A DNA stretch of 64,000 nucleotides from JAZGGS01 sp963764825 (GTDB taxonomy: Bacteria > Bacteroidota > Ignavibacteria > Ignavibacteriales > Ignavibacteriaceae): NCBI GenBank assembly GCA_963764825.1, contig CAVXUA010000003.1, positions 1-64,000 on the forward strand, written 5' to 3'. The position numbers and the translations under genes were made by a program. Within the stretch, counting starts at the first letter, position 1; each line of letters starts with the position of its first letter. Below the pieces are notes generated by a model. That model saw only the letters and a program-made list of their open reading frames with translations. It searched no databases and had not been told where the DNA came from. Below are positions 26,137 to 36,590 of this stretch, piece after piece.

Positions 26137-29100
26137 TTAAAATCTATCCAATATTTGTTCTTCCTGTATAATTGCAACTTTAAGAACCTTTGAAGTTCCT
26201 AAATCAGTTAACTCGATATGTGCAATATACAAGCCACTTGCAACTGGTAAATTGGATTCATTGTTCAGATCCCAGCGAGTAAACTGATCGGGATCATCTT
26301 TTTCGATTGTCTTGACCAATACACCGGCAAGATTAAATATTCTAATCTTTGCTCTTTCAGGAAGATGCGTAAAGGTTACAAAACGGTTGTATTTGTTCAA
26401 CTCTTCAGAGTTTACACCATAATATGGATTAGGGAATACATTTATATCATCTACCTGGCTACTTGCCAGAGCTTGCGAATAAGCTGCCTCGGTAGTTGAA
26501 AATGCCCATTTATCAATGCCAGCAACAATAGGATTGGCATAAACAATCGATACCACATCAAAATCAGTTGCGGTAACTGGACCACCATAGATTGTACCCC
26601 AAAATACAAGCGACCCAAGTAGCTGGATCATTGAATTGATCAGGACCACCATCAACCTGAATTACCTGTGCCGGATCGTATGGTGAGTTAACAATGATGG
26701 CGATACATTCTGTTAATTAGATTCCAGGCACAGAACGGATCATCACCACCAGCTGCTATCTTGTAAACGATCCCTGAATGTAAGATTAACCTGGTAATGG
26801 TTAGCTGGATCTGGATCGTCCACATTCCATACCTCAAATGGTATTTAACAATTGGAATGGACTCAGCAACACCGCCAGTGGATTCCAGTGGGTTGAACCG
26901 TAAAGTCGCCGCCCTGACATTCTGAATATTGTAGCCATTTGACCACCACTTGCAACGTAAATATAGGTTCTTCCATCCCCAAGGATCATTGTATCAAGTA
27001 CACCAGTAAACCTGAGTTCATAATCCTGTTGAAGTTGCGCGAGTTCATTAGTACCAACACCAAAGTTATCAATAGCTTTACTGGTAATGGTACCACCAAA
27101 TATCGTATAATTGGAAATTCTATATACGATCATCAATGGCTGATGCGGAAGATAGAGTAGTTCCAAAAGGTGATTCGATAGTTTTTGATAAAAGTATTTA
27201 TTGGAGCATCCCAGCCAACATCCACATTAACCTGGATTCCATCCACATTGGGTGCAGCAACAAGGCCGAGATTAGTCGGAACGTCATCACGCGGAGGATA
27301 GAGATCAGTGCCATTATAAACAGATTGGTTATCAAGCACTAAACTTCCATTAGCTGACTAAATTCCAGAGTCTGGCTAATCTTTCTGCAAATCCAACTTC
27401 CGAAACAGTTGTAGTACCTAACTCATTTTCACCACCGGCATATCCGTCATCGTGTACTTCCCAATCAACGGAAAGAGGCATAGTGTAAGTGGTTGGATCT
27501 ACTCTTACAATCCAGTCTTCACCACCTTCATGGAAATGACCACCTTGGGTTTGTGAGTTGTCTGTAATACCCAATTTTACAACATTGTCAATAATTTCAA
27601 CGGGCTCAGGACCACCTCATCGGAACCGCCTACTTCAAACGGAGGAACTGCAACAATCCTGGTACCTACCGGGAAGGTTAGCGTTACTCCATCTGCCCAG
27701 CCATAATAATGATGAACTACATCTAAGTGAAAGAGCAGATCAATATTAGAGCCATCGCCTGCAAATACAGCGGCAATATCAATTGTAGTTCCGGTTAAAG
27801 TGTCCGGATCATTGGGATCAAATTTTCTCAATATAGTAGCGGCTTGTACCCAGTCACCGGCTTCATTTCTTATCTGTTGCTGCGTAAAGAAATTTGTCTC
27901 ATAGTCTTGACCGGTAGTAGCAGCCGGGTCAACAACAGTAACTGTAACACTACCATCAGCCGTACCATCAGTATGTGTAACTTCAAGACCCGTACCTGTA
28001 TCATCACCAAATGTAACACCAGGATTATTTTTATGTGGTATTACTGTAATGATTGAAATAGGGTTTTCCAGATTATTAGGTACAGCATTTGGATCAGGGT
28101 TATAGTTATAAGAAGTAACTGCGAAATAATATTTTATACCATTAATTAATGGTGTTTGATTTATGGCATCAGTCTTAGTCGAATAAAATCTTTTTATTCC
28201 CGTATCGTTTCCAAACTGAACTGGTACTTTAATAACTGAACCAGTAGAAGGATCGAAAACAAAATCATCTATCTTTCCAATTCCATCTATCATATCGTAA
28301 GTAGCCACTCTTACACCTTCAGTAACTGTTGCAGCAGCACTTGGTAGCTGATAAACGTTATAACCCTGGAATTTATATCCTTTTTCATCAAACATCTCTG
28401 TAGCGGTTACTTTAGCAACATCTTTAGACCAATCAAGAATAATTTCTCCATCCATCTCAGTTACACCGGTTATAAGTTCAGTTTTGTTCTCATTCCAAAT
28501 TGCAACAAATGGTGCTGGTGGAGCAACAGGAAGATCAAAGAAGTTATCATAAGCAATCTGTGCCTGTGCATCGTAGAATTTCAATAATCCAACCGCTGCT
28601 ATCCTGTCAACACCTGGAATAGCGCCAGCTACTATTTCGGCAACAACTACTTCCTGTGTATCACCAGGTGCTAAAGTGAACGGACCGGAGGAACTTCCCT
28701 GCCGGCGATCACCGGGAGGTAATTGAATTCCATCAAGCCACCCGGACCTTGTTTGCGGGTCACCATTTAATGCATAAGTTGTAATTTCACCTGTAATAAG
28801 GTCTGTAAACGGTACCCCGCTTATGCCGAATCTTCCACGGAAGAAATTATAGAACTCTGATGAGCCCTGGATATCTCCCTGTGGAGGATCACCAATGTTG
28901 GGATCGCCGTTAGCAAAATAATAAGCTGCTGTCATTGGCAGGTTTATTAAACCTGGACCTACATTCTTACCATCGAAGATGCCAAAATCAATAACATCAT
29001 CAATTCCATTCCTATTTATATCTTCACCGGCAACGCCTGTAACTAACGGTCCCTGGAAAAAGTCGAAGCCAACTGCTGGCGGAGGAAGTGGGTTGTAAGT

Positions 29101-30063
29101 CTGATCAGTTGCAGAGGCATTATAAGAATACTGCAAACTTAAAACAGTATCAACACCTACAAAGTCATCACCTGCATTTCCAAGATCAACATCCGACCAC
29201 ATGGAAACGTACATGTTATCTACTGTGTTTTGCTGGAAGCCTTTGTTTATAAATCTATATTTTCTGAAATATGTGTTTCCAAGAGCGCCCGTTTGAGCGT
29301 ATGCCCAGAAAGTTGCTTGCACCTCAAGCCCGATTGGTGTTGCACCGTAAAGATTAGCTGTTGTAGCAGCATTCATATCATTAGCAACAAACCAAACGGT
29401 CTGGTCAGCACCAGGAAATCCTGGTATGTCAACTGCAGGATCGTATGTACCGCTGCCATCAACATCATCATATGGTGCACCAAGTTCGGCAGGCCATTCT
29501 GTCCAATCCAATAGGTACATAGCGAGTATTTCTGTTTCGCTTATTAATTCATTGGCAGCATCACCCGAAAGATCTACTGAAGGTCCGCCCGGGAATACAT
29601 CGGGTCTTACTCTGTATATCCTGTATATATCTAGATCCGGGTCATCTGCCTGCCCATTACTTAAAATTACCCCCGGCTGAAGACCGGTTCTGTAGGCAGT
29701 TCCACCAACTCTTGGTTGTGGGTCACCCTGGACTAAACCACCCCAAAGTAAACCGGAAGTAAAGACTGCAGTTTTTCCACTTCCCTGTGGGAATACAAAT
29801 CCGGAATTTCCTGTTGGGTCAATATCGGAAATTCCATTGTTGTAGAACTGTGTCGATATACTATTTATATCAAGAAAGGTTCTTGTAACCTGTTCTGTAA
29901 CTTTGTTTAGTCTGCTTTTATTTTTTTCATCTCCTTCAGCCAGACTAAATGCCTGGGCAAGAAAGAGAATACTTATTGTAAAAACAACTAAGTATTTAAG
30001 TCTATTAGAGATCAGATTTTTTAAACTCCTATTTCTAATTAAAGATACTATCATAACAATCAT
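26137..30063 (-). CDS. giant exported protein of TonB/PorV operon, 3' part riddled with frameshifts
   Basis: One gene of about 1300 codons. The first 828 codons (27577-30063) are open, with a signal-anchor-like N-terminus and repeated beta-rich segments rich in DPxxVDIPG-type acidic loops. From about 27620 to 26600 the frame changes at least nine times; sense continues after each change (for example GPEPVEIIDNVVK, then GNSQ-type text, IESPFGTTLSSASAIDD, NVRAATLRFNPLESTGG, VDDPDPANHYQVNLTF, GIVYKIAAGGDDPFCAWN). The last piece ends in a domain with VFPNPYYGVN and LPVASGLYIAHIEL, a FlgD/T9SS-like C-terminal fold common in this lineage. Its ATG overlaps the TAA of the TonB receptor gene (TAATG), so the two are translationally coupled. 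Function unknown. Confidence 0.78.
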
Positions 30064-33000
30064 TAGTATTCTAAACGAACTCCAAATCTAATCTGGCGAG
30101 GAGGACCATAAATAAGCGCTGAACCGAATCCCTGGGTAATTCCTCCTGCATTTTGATATGCCTGGTAGTAGTCTATATTTATAGCATTATACAATGCAAC
30201 ATAATCAGGTCCATTCTGCTCAGCCAACTGACCGCCGAGATCAAAGTCACTCAGGAATCCGTCGTCGTCAGCAGTACCGGTTCTTAAAAATACGCTCTCA
30301 ACATTAGTTATATCAAATAAATTAATTACCCATATGTAAATATTGGCATTAAGATTTTCAAACAATGAAAATGTTTTATCGAGACGAAGATCTACCTGGA
30401 ATGTTCCCGGTGTAGTTGATGCATTTAAAGGTTCAATCGGTTGTCTGAAACGAGAATCACCTTCGAGAGCACCTGCATTGTTTCCTTTACCCTCACCACG
30501 TGTAAACGGATGACCGCTATTAAATGTTAACAAGGCATTTAAACCAAGTTGGTGAAGAATTGCCGGACCCTCGTCAACTCCCCAGCGATAATCAAAAGAA
30601 ATATTACCACTAAAAGCTTGATTAAATACTAAAGGAGAAACATAAGTCGGTTTGAAGATTGTTTTTCCATCTACGGGCGCGCCAACAATTCCTGCGGAAG
30701 AGTTAGGGAACGATCCTGTGCCTCTTGCATCCTGGAATGAAACAGATCCGTTAACCTGTATTCTTTCAACTCTTCTCATATTAAAGGAAATTTCAACACC
30801 CTTTGTTGTTGCAAAATCTCCATTCGTAAATATATTATACGCCTGGTAAGGTGAATTGCTATTTGTTTCCTGAAGAGAAATTACAATCTGGTCCTGTATA
30901 TCTTTATAGTAACCGGTAATATCAAATGAAGCAAATTCGCCTACCTGCTGAGTAAAACCAACTTCGTACTGTGTGGTTCTTGTTGGTCTAACATTAAAAC
31001 CAACCGGGTTGGCTATAAATAAACCACCACGTAAATCAGCAGCTGTGTTATAAATTCCCTGGTAAATATCTCTGAGTCGTGTCTGTTGAACGAATTTTCC
31101 ATACTGGGCATGGAAAACTGTTTGGTCGGTAATCGGGAATGAAAAACCAAAACGCGGGCTAATAGAACTGAATGTGGGAACATCCAAAAGACCATCAGGA
31201 TCAACCTCTCCCGTGTTAAAACTAATTGTATTTTCAGGTCGTGTCGGATCAATTAATTCTTGATTGTCTGTATCAATATAATCATATCGAAAACCTACGT
31301 TAACTATAAGATTCTTGTATTCAATCTGATCCTGGATATATGCCCCGATAAACATAGGTTGCTTTGGTGCAAACGAGCCGGTTGTGTAATCATCACTTCC
31401 GTCATACTCATCACCAAAAACAGTATAACCGTAATTATTAACACCCTGGTTAACAAAAATTTCGGTTGGGCTTAATTTAGTTGGATCACCTGCAGCCAAT
31501 GTATCATTCTGTGCAAGCTGACCTGCAAGTGTTACTAATGCTCCGTTACCAAATTGATAATTACGAATTGTAAACATTTGCAATTCGCCACCTATCTTAA
31601 CGGAATGTTCTTTACCTAACTGGGTAGATAGTGCGGCGCTGAAGTTTAATGCTTCCTGCTTACGCAGGCGGTACCCCGAAGTAACTGCACCAGGGGCAAA
31701 GAAACTTAAATTAAATATCTGGTAATTAGCTGGTTGTACATAACGACCACTTTCAGTACCGCGTCTTTCCCAGATTTGTCCAACATTAGCGTTGGAAACA
31801 CTATCACCATATCCTATAAAATCATCTACCAAGAATGGGTCATACCTGTGATCATCATTAAAGGCAAAACCGCCGCTAATTTCATAGAAGGTTGTGGGGT
31901 TCAATATGTGTGTCATTTTCAGGTTAAATGAGCCATCGGTCTGGTCAATTTGCTGAACTCTATCCATATTAATAATATGGTTAAGTTTTCCAGCATTACC
32001 GGCTTGGGTTGAGAAAAAGTTTGTACCGTCAAAAGTAGCCAGGTCTGAATAAGTACCTGAAAGTCTGAATATCAATGGATTAAAGTCAAAAGTAAGTGTA
32101 CCGGTACCAATATAAGTTTGTGCAGAATTCTTAAATGTTGGTCCGGCTGGATAAGTAAAATTGATTGAATCACCGGGTATTGGGGAATTAGGATCACCGA
32201 TCCACCCAAGGTCAATACCTGGGAATGGCTGTGGGTTAACATCATTCTGATAATTAGAAGTAAACAAGCCAAAGAATTTTACTTTGTTGCTAAACAAAGG
32301 ACCACTTAGGGTTGCAACTAATTCGCTGTAACCAAACCAGTGAGCTCCAAGCACTTTATCGCCGTTAAAGCGGTCACCGCTGCCCTGGAAGGACAGGTTA
32401 TCAGTAATGTATTCTATACTTGCTTTGATATTATTTCCACCCGTTTTTAATTGCTGACGAATAATACCGGAGTTTGCTCCGCCAAACTCTGCAGTGTAAC
32501 CACCGGACTGCACTTGAATTTCTTCAATTGCATCCTGAGATAAAGTTACCTGGCGTCCACCCTGCAACGGGTTGGTAATATTTGTTCCCTCTAAATAATA
32601 ACCAACTTCATCCAAACGACCACCGCGGACATAAATTGTATTATCCTGCAAAATAACTCCAGGAGCAAAAGCAAGAAGACTATTAATGCCTCTGAGAGGA
32701 AGTTTTTCAAAATCATCGCTGGTTAAATTTCGAATAGCATTAGTGTTACTTGTATTTATTAAAGGTTTTTCCGAAAGGACAACAACCTCAGCAACAGTAA
32801 TACCCTCGGCTGGCAGCTCAAAGTTAAGTTCCGTTGTTAGGTCCGCATTAATACGAACATTTGAGACTGTAATAGTTTGGTAACCTATGTAAGAAGCTTT
32901 CACATCGTAAGTACCGGCCTCAAGATTAAGAATTGAATACTCGCCATCAATGTTGGTAGCAGCTCCAAAGGATGTACCTACAATAATAACGTTAGCACCA

Positions 33001-33119
33001 ATTAGAGGTTCCCCGGTATCCATATCAGTAATAGTTCCTCTTAGTTTTCCTACCGTACCCGCTTGAACGAGCATAGGTAGCAATAGAAACGAAAATAGAA
33101 GGGTAAACCATCTTTTCAT
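30063..33119 (-). CDS. TonB-dependent receptor with carboxypeptidase regulatory-like domain
   Basis: A 1018-residue outer-membrane receptor. A signal peptide is followed by a carboxypeptidase-regulatory-like beta-sandwich (residues about 22-110, GKLRGTITDMDTGEPLIGAN), a TonB plug (about 125-240, IYVRGGRLDEVGYYLEG, SGGYTAEFGGANSG) and a long beta-barrel ending in an aromatic tail (RQIRFGVRLEY). It imports or surface-displays an unknown substrate energised by TonB. The Shine-Dalgarno AGGAGAG lies just upstream of the ATG. It heads an operon with the giant exported protein and the PorV-like gene. Confidence 0.93.
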   Translation of the reverse strand: MKRWFTLLFSFLLLPMLVQAGTVGKLRGTITDMDTGEPLIGANVIIVGTSFGAATNIDGEYSILNLEAGTYDVKASYIGYQTITVSNVRINADLTTELNFELPAEGITVAEVVVLSEKPLINTSNTNAIRNLTSDDFEKLPLRGINSLLAFAPGVILQDNTIYVRGGRLDEVGYYLEGTNITNPLQGGRQVTLSQDAIEEIQVQSGGYTAEFGGANSGIIRQQLKTGGNNIKASIEYITDNLSFQGSGDRFNGDKVLGAHWFGYSELVATLSGPLFSNKVKFFGLFTSNYQNDVNPQPFPGIDLGWIGDPNSPIPGDSINFTYPAGPTFKNSAQTYIGTGTLTFDFNPLIFRLSGTYSDLATFDGTNFFSTQAGNAGKLNHIINMDRVQQIDQTDGSFNLKMTHILNPTTFYEISGGFAFNDDHRYDPFLVDDFIGYGDSVSNANVGQIWERRGTESGRYVQPANYQIFNLSFFAPGAVTSGYRLRKQEALNFSAALSTQLGKEHSVKIGGELQMFTIRNYQFGNGALVTLAGQLAQNDTLAAGDPTKLSPTEIFVNQGVNNYGYTVFGDEYDGSDDYTTGSFAPKQPMFIGAYIQDQIEYKNLIVNVGFRYDYIDTDNQELIDPTRPENTISFNTGEVDPDGLLDVPTFSSISPRFGFSFPITDQTVFHAQYGKFVQQTRLRDIYQGIYNTAADLRGGLFIANPVGFNVRPTRTTQYEVGFTQQVGEFASFDITGYYKDIQDQIVISLQETNSNSPYQAYNIFTNGDFATTKGVEISFNMRRVERIQVNGSVSFQDARGTGSFPNSSAGIVGAPVDGKTIFKPTYVSPLVFNQAFSGNISFDYRWGVDEGPAILHQLGLNALLTFNSGHPFTRGEGKGNNAGALEGDSRFRQPIEPLNASTTPGTFQVDLRLDKTFSLFENLNANIYIWVINLFDITNVESVFLRTGTADDDGFLSDFDLGGQLAEQNGPDYVALYNAINIDYYQAYQNAGGITQGFGSALIYGPPRQIRFGVRLEY

Positions 33120-33529
33120 ATTCTCTCTCCTAGTTTATTAGTTAATGGTGATTTTTCTTTTGATAATAGTGTCTTCGCTAATTGATAAACAATAATAATT
33201 CAACACTTCTGTTGAAGTTATATTTCTTAACAAGTCTCTCAGTTTTGATTGTCTGGCTCCATTCTGTTGATGACTATAAGCAGATAGGTAAGTTTGCCAG
33301 CAGGGAGAGCATAAAGCGAATGTTACACTATGTATATCGGAATAGAGTAAAAAAATTCATCCACCTCCAGTTTGTTTTACAATTATTAATTAAATACGAA
33401 ACTCAACGTCATAAAAAATATCAACAAAGTCAACACTTTTTTTTGCTACTCTTTTAATATAGCCAATTTTGCCAATATTTAATAATGAACTTAGAATAGG
33501 AATTCTAAGAATTTTTTTAAAAAACCTGC
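33120..33529. other. gene-free region upstream of the TonB operon
   Basis: About 410 bases. A 91-residue plus-strand ORF (33182-33457) lacks family resemblance and a ribosome site and is not believed. The region contains the leader of the TonB operon and a perfect hairpin at 33199-33216 (listed separately), plus poly-T stretches near 33430. Confidence 0.5.
33199..33216. promoter_or_regulatory. perfect hairpin upstream of TonB operon
   Basis: TTCAACA (33199-33205) and TGTTGAA (33210-33216) form a perfect seven-base stem with a CTTC tetraloop, 80 bases before the TonB receptor start. There is no T tract. It may be an operator for a dimeric repressor or a leader structure; nothing identifies the factor. 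Confidence 0.4.
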
Positions 33530-35080
33530 TTACAACCTTGTTAGTAACTTCAACTCAATACCTTCAAATGCCGGTTCGAATCTGCAAACTCCGCCAATAC
33601 AGATATTACCTGCCTGGCGGGTGCCCAAAAGTATGCTAACGTCAGAGTGCTGCCCTATTTTATAACCGAATTGAACAAATCCCCAGAACTCTCTTTTCGT
33701 CTCTCCCGCTTCTAGTTCCTTGGTTTGCATTTCTGTTACTAACGCAACACTAAATTTAGGAGATCGCAAATATTCTATCGAGACAACGTCAGTAAAAAAT
33801 TGTTCGCTGGTTGACCAGTTAGTTGTGTGCTGATGCTCAATGATCAACTTGATCGTATTTACTCCACCAAAATAAACTCTGTTTTCTAATATTGGAGTTA
33901 TATTTTTTGTGTTTGTAGCAAGCTCTTCGTTATAAGAAAATGCGGCAATGGTTGTAAATTTGTAGTTCCAATCATGTTGAGCCTGCAAAAACACTTCTTT
34001 CAATAACGATTGAATGGATAAGTTGCTATTTATACTGCGCTGGTAATAAGAACCAACGGGTAGAGTTTTAGTTTGTGTATAAGCACCGGTTAGGTAAGTG
34101 TCGTCACTAAGGTTATAGCCGGCAGCAACCTGGAAGCCATGTTCGTTGTCCGGATTAAGAGGAGAAGGATGTCTGTTTGGAAGCTGGTAAGTGTATTCTA
34201 GCCTTACTGATGGAGGAGTGTTGTAAGCAATCGTTCCATCGTGTGATGTAAAAGCAATGTTATCGTAATACTTATATTCACTGGATAGCGATAAGGAACC
34301 TAAGTAGAAATTTAAGTTCCCATAAAAACCCTGGCCGACAATAGATTCAGAATCGTTAAAAGCTTTTTTATTCAAATCACTATTCTGCAGAATTGAATAT
34401 TCCGCATATATATCTATATTCCAGAAACTTGGCGAAGCTCTTAAGGAAGCCATTGAAGTTCTTGCAGCTCCATCAACGTCCGGAAGATTAGAAGCATAAG
34501 TGACCCCGAGCTTAAGCGGTTTCCAGCCCTTGTATTCCAGGTCAACTGCATGGATAATTTCTTTTCGCTCATTGTTGGAATTTGAAGCCGATCCGGTAAG
34601 CCCTGTAAGGCTAAATCCAGCATATTTACCGGTAACTTTAAGTCCCAATAAATTGTTGTCAACACGAATCGCCCTATCCTCATAGCTTTTTAGAATCATT
34701 CCCCTTCCAAAAAATGAATAATAGTTTCCAACAACAATATCCAACCCTTCGGTTCTATCACCTATATCTGCCCTTAAATATTTATAATCAATTTCGGCAA
34801 AATTGTTTTTCCCCCTGTTTATAGAGGGATCGGGATCGTTGGGTTGAAATATTTCAAATCTTAACCCGGCAGAAAAAATACCCCTAGAATAATCCAGGTT
34901 GAGCCAGTTTTCCAATATTTCTGTTTTATTATCAACGTTATAAGAATATTCAAGCTGGTTGGAAAGCCCAAGACCCTCGGGCCATATAAACCAACTGTTT
35001 CCGGTCTGTGCAAGGAGAGTGCTATAACTGATTAAAATAAATAAAATAACAAATAGGGTATTAGGTTTGATAATTTTCAT
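33530..35080 (-). CDS. DUF6029-like outer-membrane beta-barrel protein
   Basis: A 516-residue exported protein with signal peptide (first about 25 residues) and alternating aromatic beta strands throughout, ending in ELKLLTRL. The segments VVGNYYSFFGRGMILKSYED and DNNLLGLKVTGKY match what I recall of DUF6029-type barrels of Bacteroidota. Function unknown. It is the last gene of a minus-strand run of thioredoxin-fold proteins and follows the TlpA gene with a 126-base gap. Confidence 0.68.
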   Translation of the reverse strand: MKIIKPNTLFVILFILISYSTLLAQTGNSWFIWPEGLGLSNQLEYSYNVDNKTEILENWLNLDYSRGIFSAGLRFEIFQPNDPDPSINRGKNNFAEIDYKYLRADIGDRTEGLDIVVGNYYSFFGRGMILKSYEDRAIRVDNNLLGLKVTGKYAGFSLTGLTGSASNSNNERKEIIHAVDLEYKGWKPLKLGVTYASNLPDVDGAARTSMASLRASPSFWNIDIYAEYSILQNSDLNKKAFNDSESIVGQGFYGNLNFYLGSLSLSSEYKYYDNIAFTSHDGTIAYNTPPSVRLEYTYQLPNRHPSPLNPDNEHGFQVAAGYNLSDDTYLTGAYTQTKTLPVGSYYQRSINSNLSIQSLLKEVFLQAQHDWNYKFTTIAAFSYNEELATNTKNITPILENRVYFGGVNTIKLIIEHQHTTNWSTSEQFFTDVVSIEYLRSPKFSVALVTEMQTKELEAGETKREFWGFVQFGYKIGQHSDVSILLGTRQAGNICIGGVCRFEPAFEGIELKLLTRL

Positions 35081-35206
35081 TACGGTTTATCTGTTAAAAT
35101 TATAGTTGAGGAGATGTATCTAAAAGAATTGACACACAAATCCAGAAAAGTATTTATATCAAAATATTTCCGCATAGATCAAAAATAAAAAAACACTCAG
35201 ATAATC

Positions 35207-35732
35207 TTATTCAGGGGTTTCGTCAGTTTGTTTAGTTACTAGTCCTGAAACAATATTGCGAACATTTACTTCATCACCCCTCATGTAGCCAAGGTGCGTG
35301 TAAACTATATAACCTTTATCATTTAGAATAACAGAAAATGGGACTGCCTGTGCATAATAAAGACGCGCTACATCAGAGTTAGCATCTAACAACACAGGGA
35401 AATTATAATTTTTCGATTTTACAAAAGGTTTTACTTTTGCCATTGTTCTTTCATTATCTATAGAGATGGCAAACATTTTAAAACCTTTATCTTTATAATC
35501 ATTAAAAATTTTTTTGTATTCAGCAAGTTCCTCTATACAGGGTTTACACCAGGTTGCCCAGAAGCTTAATAATACAGGGCCCTCGCCAAGCTCATTATAT
35601 AATTCGATAATGTCATCCTCAAGGTTTTCCAATTTAAAGTTAGGTCCCTTTCTGCTCCCCTCAGTTTCCGGTTGTGCAAAAATTAAATTTGGAAAGAACA
35701 GAATTAATATTTAATGCGTAAGTTACCTTCAT
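35207..35732 (-). CDS. TlpA-family thiol-disulfide oxidoreductase, frameshift in signal peptide
   Basis: Periplasmic thioredoxin-fold protein with the redox motif FWATWCKPC and the cis-proline AVPFSVIL. The uninterrupted frame starts only at a TTG near 35632 and lacks a signal peptide, but an ATG at 35732, immediately after the stop of the preceding gene, begins MKVTYALNI; shifting one base near 35710 (T/A-rich ATATTTAAT) continues as LILFFPNLIFAQPETEG, a complete signal peptide that runs straight into the domain. Length 526 nt equals 175 codons plus one base. The ATG follows the upstream TAG directly, so the genes are coupled. Likely an assembly indel. Confidence 0.83.
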
Positions 35733-36497
35733 CTATTTCTCCAGAATCATTTTTCTTGTATTAGTAAAATCGTTAACAGAAAAATTATAAATATAAACAC
35801 CGCTCGAAAGATCATCACCATCAAAAGATACCTGGTAATTTCCTGCTGGTTTATATTCATTAACAAGTGTTGCTACTTCTATACCGAGCATGTTATAAAC
35901 TTTAAGGTTAACCAATCCGCCTTCGCCAACTTTGTAATTAATTTGTGTTGACGGGTTAAAAGGGTTTGGATAATTCTGTAAAAGTTCATAACTGTTAAGA
36001 TTGATTTCATCTTCAACATCTAAGGAAAGATCTGTTGTGGCTAAATAATCTATTATTGCTCTATCACCAGGATTGCTGAATGTTCCAATTTGAACTTGTA
36101 TATGCGCTGTGCCAATATTATTTTGTATTAAAACGTGCACCGAGGCGTGAAGAGTATCATCCGGCTGTACTGGCGGTGGGTAAGGAAAATTACCACTGGT
36201 TGCTACGCTATCAACATTAGGTGCATAGCAATTTTCACCAAAACAAAGTGATGATGACCATCCAAGTCCCGCAGGTAAATCATCAATTGTTCTTACTAAA
36301 AATACAACTTGTTCCATTGCTGAGATATTCACAATTTCAATATCAAAAACAATATCATATCCCGCTTCCGGTGTGTGATAAATAGTAGTTTCGTGATAAA
36401 TTACTTCTAGATCCTGAGCACTTATATTGAAACTAAAAAGTACAAGTACTATTAATGCAAAAAATGGATTTAACGTTTTCATCTGTTTAATCACCAT
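35733..36497 (-). CDS. small secreted protein with T9SS sorting domain
   Basis: A 254-residue exported protein: signal peptide, one beta-sandwich-like domain of about 130 residues with a cysteine pair (SLCFGENCYAPN), then an 80-residue T9SS type A sorting domain (LLQNYPNPFNPSTQINY ... TRKMILEK). The middle domain speaks of durations of adaptation to no family I recognise. The ATG at 36497 or the one at 36482 could be the start; the second gives the tighter signal peptide. It is directly followed by the TlpA gene and preceded by a hairpin terminator, so these two genes may form their own transcript. Confidence 0.82.
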   Translation of the reverse strand: MVIKQMKTLNPFFALIVLVLFSFNISAQDLEVIYHETTIYHTPEAGYDIVFDIEIVNISAMEQVVFLVRTIDDLPAGLGWSSSLCFGENCYAPNVDSVATSGNFPYPPPVQPDDTLHASVHVLIQNNIGTAHIQVQIGTFSNPGDRAIIDYLATTDLSLDVEDEINLNSYELLQNYPNPFNPSTQINYKVGEGGLVNLKVYNMLGIEVATLVNEYKPAGNYQVSFDGDDLSSGVYIYNFSVNDFTNTRKMILEK

Positions 36498-36530
36498 ATT
36501 CTTATTAGAACAAATAAATTGCTGCTCTCT

Positions 36531-36563
36531 ATTTTAAAAGTAGGCGCACCCGTTAGATGCGCC
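36531..36563 (-). terminator. stem-loop terminator after the first Omp28-type gene
   Basis: On the minus strand GGCGCA (complement of 36558-36563) pairs with TGCGCC (complement of 36543-36548) around a nine-base loop, followed by TACTTTTAAAA. It lies 28 bases beyond the stop of the Omp28-type gene at 36591. The T tract is modest, so partial read-through to the next gene is possible. Confidence 0.65.
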
Positions 36564-36590
36564 AAATTGTTATAAGTTGCTGCTTTATTT

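Noticed and set aside
33182..33457. 91-residue plus-strand ORF in front of the TonB operon
   Set aside because: No family resemblance, no ribosome site, low-complexity N-terminus, and it occupies the leader of the opposite-strand operon.
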